Position numbers and translations under genes: made by a program
The notes under the pieces: generated by a model
What the model saw: the letters and a program-made list of their open reading frames with translations, nothing else
The model's database searches: none
Told to the model about the DNA's origin: nothing
Source of the DNA: Campylobacteraceae bacterium
GTDB taxonomy: Bacteria > Campylobacterota > Campylobacteria > Campylobacterales > Sulfurovaceae
Assembly: GCA_027030605.1 (NCBI GenBank)
Contig: JALVEV010000026.1
Location: 1 to 16,572 of the forward strand
Reading direction: 5' to 3'
DNA: 16,572 nt
Shown here: in pieces, positions 13,895-16,572 of the stretch
How the letters are laid out: every line of letters starts with the position of its first letter
Numbering within the stretch: position 1 is the stretch's first letter

Positions 13895-14527
13895 ATGAGC
13901 AGTTTTCAACTAATTCTTTTTTTAATCTCGGCAGTTATCTTTTATCTTTTTTTTAAACAACTTTTTTCAAGTTCTTACCCGAAACGTGGAGTTGATTTTG
14001 AAGCAAAAAGAGAAGATGACCAAATAGGTGGAATAACAGAAGCCAATAAGACTTTTTCTACCCCTGCACCTCAAATTTCACGTCTTGAACAGTTACTCTC
14101 TATGGCAGACAGAGCCTTAGAAAAAGAGGATTTTATCGAAGCAGATAAAGCTTTATCTTCAGCTAATATTATAGAGCCTGAAAATCAAGAGGTACTCTTA
14201 AAACATGGTTATGTTTTGGTTAAACTAGAGCGTCTTGAAGATGCTAAAGAGGTCTATGAAGAGCTTTTAAAGTTAAATGAGCAAGAGGATATGGCACATG
14301 TTTCTTTAGCTAATGTATTGCATAAATTAGGTAAAGATGAAGAGGCTAAAAAACATCACTTACGAGCAATTGAGTTAGATAAAAGTTATGCACCTCACTA
14401 CTTTAACTATGCTAATACTCTATATGACTTGGGCGAAAAAGAGGCTGCTTTAGAGCAGTATAAAAAAGCTTATAAACTCGATAGTAGTTTAGAAGAGGCA
14501 TATAAAATGATAAAAGAGCTTTCATAG
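13895..14527 (+). CDS. Membrane-anchored tetratricopeptide repeat protein
   Basis: A 210-residue protein. One N-terminal membrane segment (residues 4-24, FQLILFLISAVIFYLFFKQLF) anchors it. The following positively charged residues (PKRGVDFEAKRE) suggest that the rest faces the cytoplasm, though this is not certain. From about residue 65 there are three to four TPR units: ADRALEKEDFIEADKALSSA, VLLKHGYVLVKLERLEDAKE, AHVSLANVLHKLGKDEEAKK and PHYFNYANTLYDLGEKEAAL, with the Gly/Ala and acidic positions of the TPR consensus. Such proteins act as docking scaffolds; the partner is unknown. AGGAG precedes the ATG. The diguanylate cyclase gene follows after 27 bases, so the two are probably cotranscribed. 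Confidence 0.88.
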   Translation: MSSFQLILFLISAVIFYLFFKQLFSSSYPKRGVDFEAKREDDQIGGITEANKTFSTPAPQISRLEQLLSMADRALEKEDFIEADKALSSANIIEPENQEVLLKHGYVLVKLERLEDAKEVYEELLKLNEQEDMAHVSLANVLHKLGKDEEAKKHHLRAIELDKSYAPHYFNYANTLYDLGEKEAALEQYKKAYKLDSSLEEAYKMIKELS

Positions 14528-14554
14528 ATAAAAAACGATTAGGGGGAGTTTTTT

Positions 14555-15523
14555 ATGCCAATTATTTATACTATTACTCTTCTGTTTATTACTTTTTTAA
14601 TGACATACCTCTACTTTAAATATAGTTGTAAAAAAGAGTTAAAAGCTTTTATTGATTCATTTTTAGACTCTCAACAATCAATTATGGCAGTTTATGATGC
14701 TAAAGGACTAAGATTAATTAATAGAGCTGGATTAGAGCTATTTGGTTATAGTTCACTATCCACTCTTCGTGGGTCTCATTCAGATATAGTTGATTTTTTT
14801 ATAGAGGAAGAGGGGTGTCTCTCTAAATATACCTATGGAAAACGTTGGATAGAGAGTATCTATAATGATAAAAAAAACAGAAACAACACAGTTAAAGTAA
14901 AGATTTTTTCAAAAAGAGATGAGCTAGAGTACTACTTTTATCTAAAAATATCTAAAATGCATGATAGCAAAGAGTATCTTCTTACATTTAACGATATTAC
15001 TAAGTTAGAACAAGATAAAAATAAGATTCAAAAGTTAGCTGAACTTGACCCTTTAACCCAAATATATAATCGTGTTAAGTTAAATGAAATTTTTAGAACT
15101 CTCTTTTTTAATGCAAAAAAGTATAATAGTGTTGTAACTATGATTCTTTTTGATATAGACCATTTTAAACAGATTAATGATAACTATGGACACAATGTTG
15201 GAGATAATGTTTTAAAAGAACTTGCATCTTTAGTTCGTGGTTTACTTAGAAAAGAAGATATATTTGCTCGTTGGGGTGGAGAGGAGTTTGTTATTGTATT
15301 AGAAGGAGCCTCCTTACAAGAGACAAAAAAACTAGCCTCTCGTCTAAGAGAGGAGATAGAGAAGTTCCCTTTTGATATTGTTGAGCATATTACTTGTAGT
15401 TTTGGAGTAACAGAGTTTACCCAAAGAGATACAGAGGCTCTCTTTTTTGAGCGTTCAGATGAAGCTTTATATGAAGCTAAAGAGAGTGGACGTAATAGGG
15501 TGGTTGTTAAAGAGGCTAAGTAG
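14555..15523 (+). CDS. Membrane PAS-GGDEF diguanylate cyclase
   Basis: A 322-residue enzyme predicted to make cyclic di-GMP from two GTP. One N-terminal membrane segment (about residues 4-22) is followed by a PAS sensor domain (about 33-145; SIMAVYDAKGLRLINRAGLELFGY in two parts around MAVYDAKG). A helical linker (KLEQDKNKIQKLAE) leads to the GGDEF domain. That domain holds DPLTQIYNR, the metal/nucleotide site DIDHFKQINDNYGH, and the active-site motif GGEEF (241-245). RKED (232-235) lies five residues before it, an intact I-site (RxxD) for product inhibition. It ends with SDEALYEAKESGRNRV. No EAL domain is present. A strong ribosome-binding site (AGGGGGAG) lies upstream. Its 3' end overlaps the pdxA end by 8 bases. 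Confidence 0.93.
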   Translation: MPIIYTITLLFITFLMTYLYFKYSCKKELKAFIDSFLDSQQSIMAVYDAKGLRLINRAGLELFGYSSLSTLRGSHSDIVDFFIEEEGCLSKYTYGKRWIESIYNDKKNRNNTVKVKIFSKRDELEYYFYLKISKMHDSKEYLLTFNDITKLEQDKNKIQKLAELDPLTQIYNRVKLNEIFRTLFFNAKKYNSVVTMILFDIDHFKQINDNYGHNVGDNVLKELASLVRGLLRKEDIFARWGGEEFVIVLEGASLQETKKLASRLREEIEKFPFDIVEHITCSFGVTEFTQRDTEALFFERSDEALYEAKESGRNRVVVKEAK

Positions 15524-16442
15524 TAAAATACTTAATAGCATTTATGTAGCTTAAGTTATTTAACTTCACACCTCTATAAGCAATATCAAAAGCCGTTCCA
15601 TGGTCAACAGAGGTTCTAACAATAGGTAGATTAAGAGAGATATTTATTCCCTCATCAAAATAGAGAGCCTTAAGTGGTGCTAACCCTTGGTCGTGGTACA
15701 TAGCAACAAAGTGGTGGTGCTGTTTTCGACTCTTTGGCGTAAAGGCAACATCTGGCACTAGAGGTAGGGTGTAGACCTCTTTTCCTATTGTTTTGTGAGC
15801 TATCTCTCTAGCTTTAACTATATACTGCTCTTCATTTCCTAATACACCATCGTCTCCTGCGTGGGGGTTGACACCTAAGAGTCCTATGGTCTCATCTTTT
15901 TCTAGTTTATCTTCAATATTTTCATAAAAATCAATTAAAAAGATAGAGAGCTTCTCTACATTTTGAACCTCTTTTACTACTTGACTAAGAGGAATATGCT
16001 CGGTGTAGAGTGCAACATACATTTTAGGGCAACCAAGCATCATAATAGCAGGGGCAAAAAAGAACTCACGCAGAGCGTCTGTATGACCTTTGAAACTTAC
16101 ACCTGCCATCTCCCAAGCCTTTTTATGAATAGGTAGAGTCATAATACCATCTACCTCTTGTTGCTTGGAGAGTTCTACAGCTTTTAGAAATGAGGCAAAG
16201 GAGTAGACCCCTGCCTCTTTGGTAACTTTTGATGGCTCTATGGTAAATCTTTTGGCAACTCTGTTAACTGTTTGAAAATCAGAGGGAATAGGTAGCCCCA
16301 AAAGTTTTGAAGCCTCTTGAAGCATAACCTCATCTATACAGTAGATAGGTTCAATATATTTTTTAATCTCTTCATGGTTCTCTAAAATAAGTTGTATACC
16401 AATGCCATTTAAATCTCCAACCGATATAGCTATCTTTTTCAT
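15516..16442 (-). CDS. pdxA: 4-hydroxythreonine-4-phosphate dehydrogenase
   Basis: A 308-residue enzyme of pyridoxal phosphate synthesis by the DXP-dependent route. It oxidises 4-phosphohydroxy-threonine with NAD(P) to the amino ketone that PdxJ condenses. Motifs: SVGDLNGIGIQL at the start, the substrate-binding GHTDALREFF, and three metal-ligand histidines in YTEHIPLSQV, GVNPHAGDDGVLG and AMYHDQGLAPLK. It ends with RTSVDHGTAFDIAYRG. The ribosome-binding site AGGAG overlaps the stop codon of the upstream gene, 8 bases away. The usual Campylobacterota partner pdxJ is not directly upstream here. It is convergent with the diguanylate cyclase gene, overlapping it by 8 bases. Confidence 0.96.
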   Translation of the reverse strand: MKKIAISVGDLNGIGIQLILENHEEIKKYIEPIYCIDEVMLQEASKLLGLPIPSDFQTVNRVAKRFTIEPSKVTKEAGVYSFASFLKAVELSKQQEVDGIMTLPIHKKAWEMAGVSFKGHTDALREFFFAPAIMMLGCPKMYVALYTEHIPLSQVVKEVQNVEKLSIFLIDFYENIEDKLEKDETIGLLGVNPHAGDDGVLGNEEQYIVKAREIAHKTIGKEVYTLPLVPDVAFTPKSRKQHHHFVAMYHDQGLAPLKALYFDEGINISLNLPIVRTSVDHGTAFDIAYRGVKLNNLSYINAIKYFTT

Positions 16443-16450
16443 GCTATCTC

Positions 16451-16572
16451 CTAATGGTTTACTGCCACTTTATAGGTTGGGTCGTCCTCTTCGTAGGTAC
16501 AGAATGGTCCAGCTGTTTTTAATACCTTTTTACAGTCGGGTGAGAGGTGTCTAAGGGTAAGTTTTTTCCCTG
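16451..16572 (-). CDS. Probable SulP-family anion transporter, C-terminal STAS end (partial)
   Basis: The last 40 codons of a gene entering from the right edge, ending at TAG 16453-16451. The peptide reads KKLTLRHLSPDCKKVLKTAG, then PFCTYEEDDPTYKVAVNH. The pattern LRHLSxxCKxLLxKAG...EDPxYxVA is what I associate with the C-terminal STAS domain of SulP inorganic anion (sulfate/bicarbonate) transporters. It does not resemble PdxJ. The assignment is from memory on a short piece, so moderate. It lies 8 bases upstream of pdxA on the same strand, so the two are probably cotranscribed. Confidence 0.6.
   Translation of the reverse strand, partial: GKKLTLRHLSPDCKKVLKTAGPFCTYEEDDPTYKVAVNH

Overview
This window looks like chromosomal DNA of a Campylobacterota (Epsilonproteobacteria) member, probably a Sulfurimonas/Sulfurovum-like chemolithotroph. 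The base composition is AT-rich, and the nitrate reductase genes run napA-napG-napH with no napC beside them. CoaX is short, and several small proteins have no family I can name. The genus is inference.

Left part (1-6281, all minus strand). A periplasmic nitrate reductase operon enters at 3905 and runs out of the left edge: napA (Tat-exported molybdoenzyme), napG (Tat-exported 4x[4Fe-4S] ferredoxin) and the start of napH (quinol-oxidising membrane partner). Its promoter region (3906-4040) has an FNR-type palindrome placed exactly as in a class II activated promoter, plus a weaker second copy 31 bp upstream. Behind it lie a DapC-like aminotransferase and an unrecognised 198-residue protein, probably cotranscribed, and a small secreted cysteine-containing protein.

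Middle part (6453-11577). A periplasmic protein with two thioredoxin-like domains, the second having lost its CxxC, converges on a YpfJ-type zinc peptidase gene. Divergent from ypfJ is a plus-strand operon: dnaX (DNA polymerase III tau/gamma subunit), a 91-residue unknown, coaX (type III pantothenate kinase) and a SAM-dependent methyltransferase. The dnaX linker carries a short, compositionally foreign, hairpin-rich in-frame segment bounded by inverted 6-mers.

Right part (11578-16572). Between the methyltransferase and gpsA lies a fossil: the last 22 codons of a multicopper oxidase on the minus strand, with two copper-ligand positions mutated, running into the gpsA promoter. Then come gpsA, a small possibly TerB-like protein, a convergent YqeY-family gene, and a symmetric bidirectional promoter serving yqeY and a probably leaderless 90-residue protein gene. 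A membrane-anchored TPR protein and a membrane PAS-GGDEF diguanylate cyclase with an intact I-site follow. The window ends with pdxA (vitamin B6 synthesis) and the tail of what appears to be a SulP-family anion transporter, both minus strand.

Most of the window is housekeeping and respiratory content. I saw no CRISPR array, tRNA, rRNA, complete insertion sequence or defence system. The parts most worth a second look are the dnaX insert, the multicopper-oxidase relic, the degenerate double thioredoxin, the tandem AAGT-N4-ACTT sites and the symmetric promoter.
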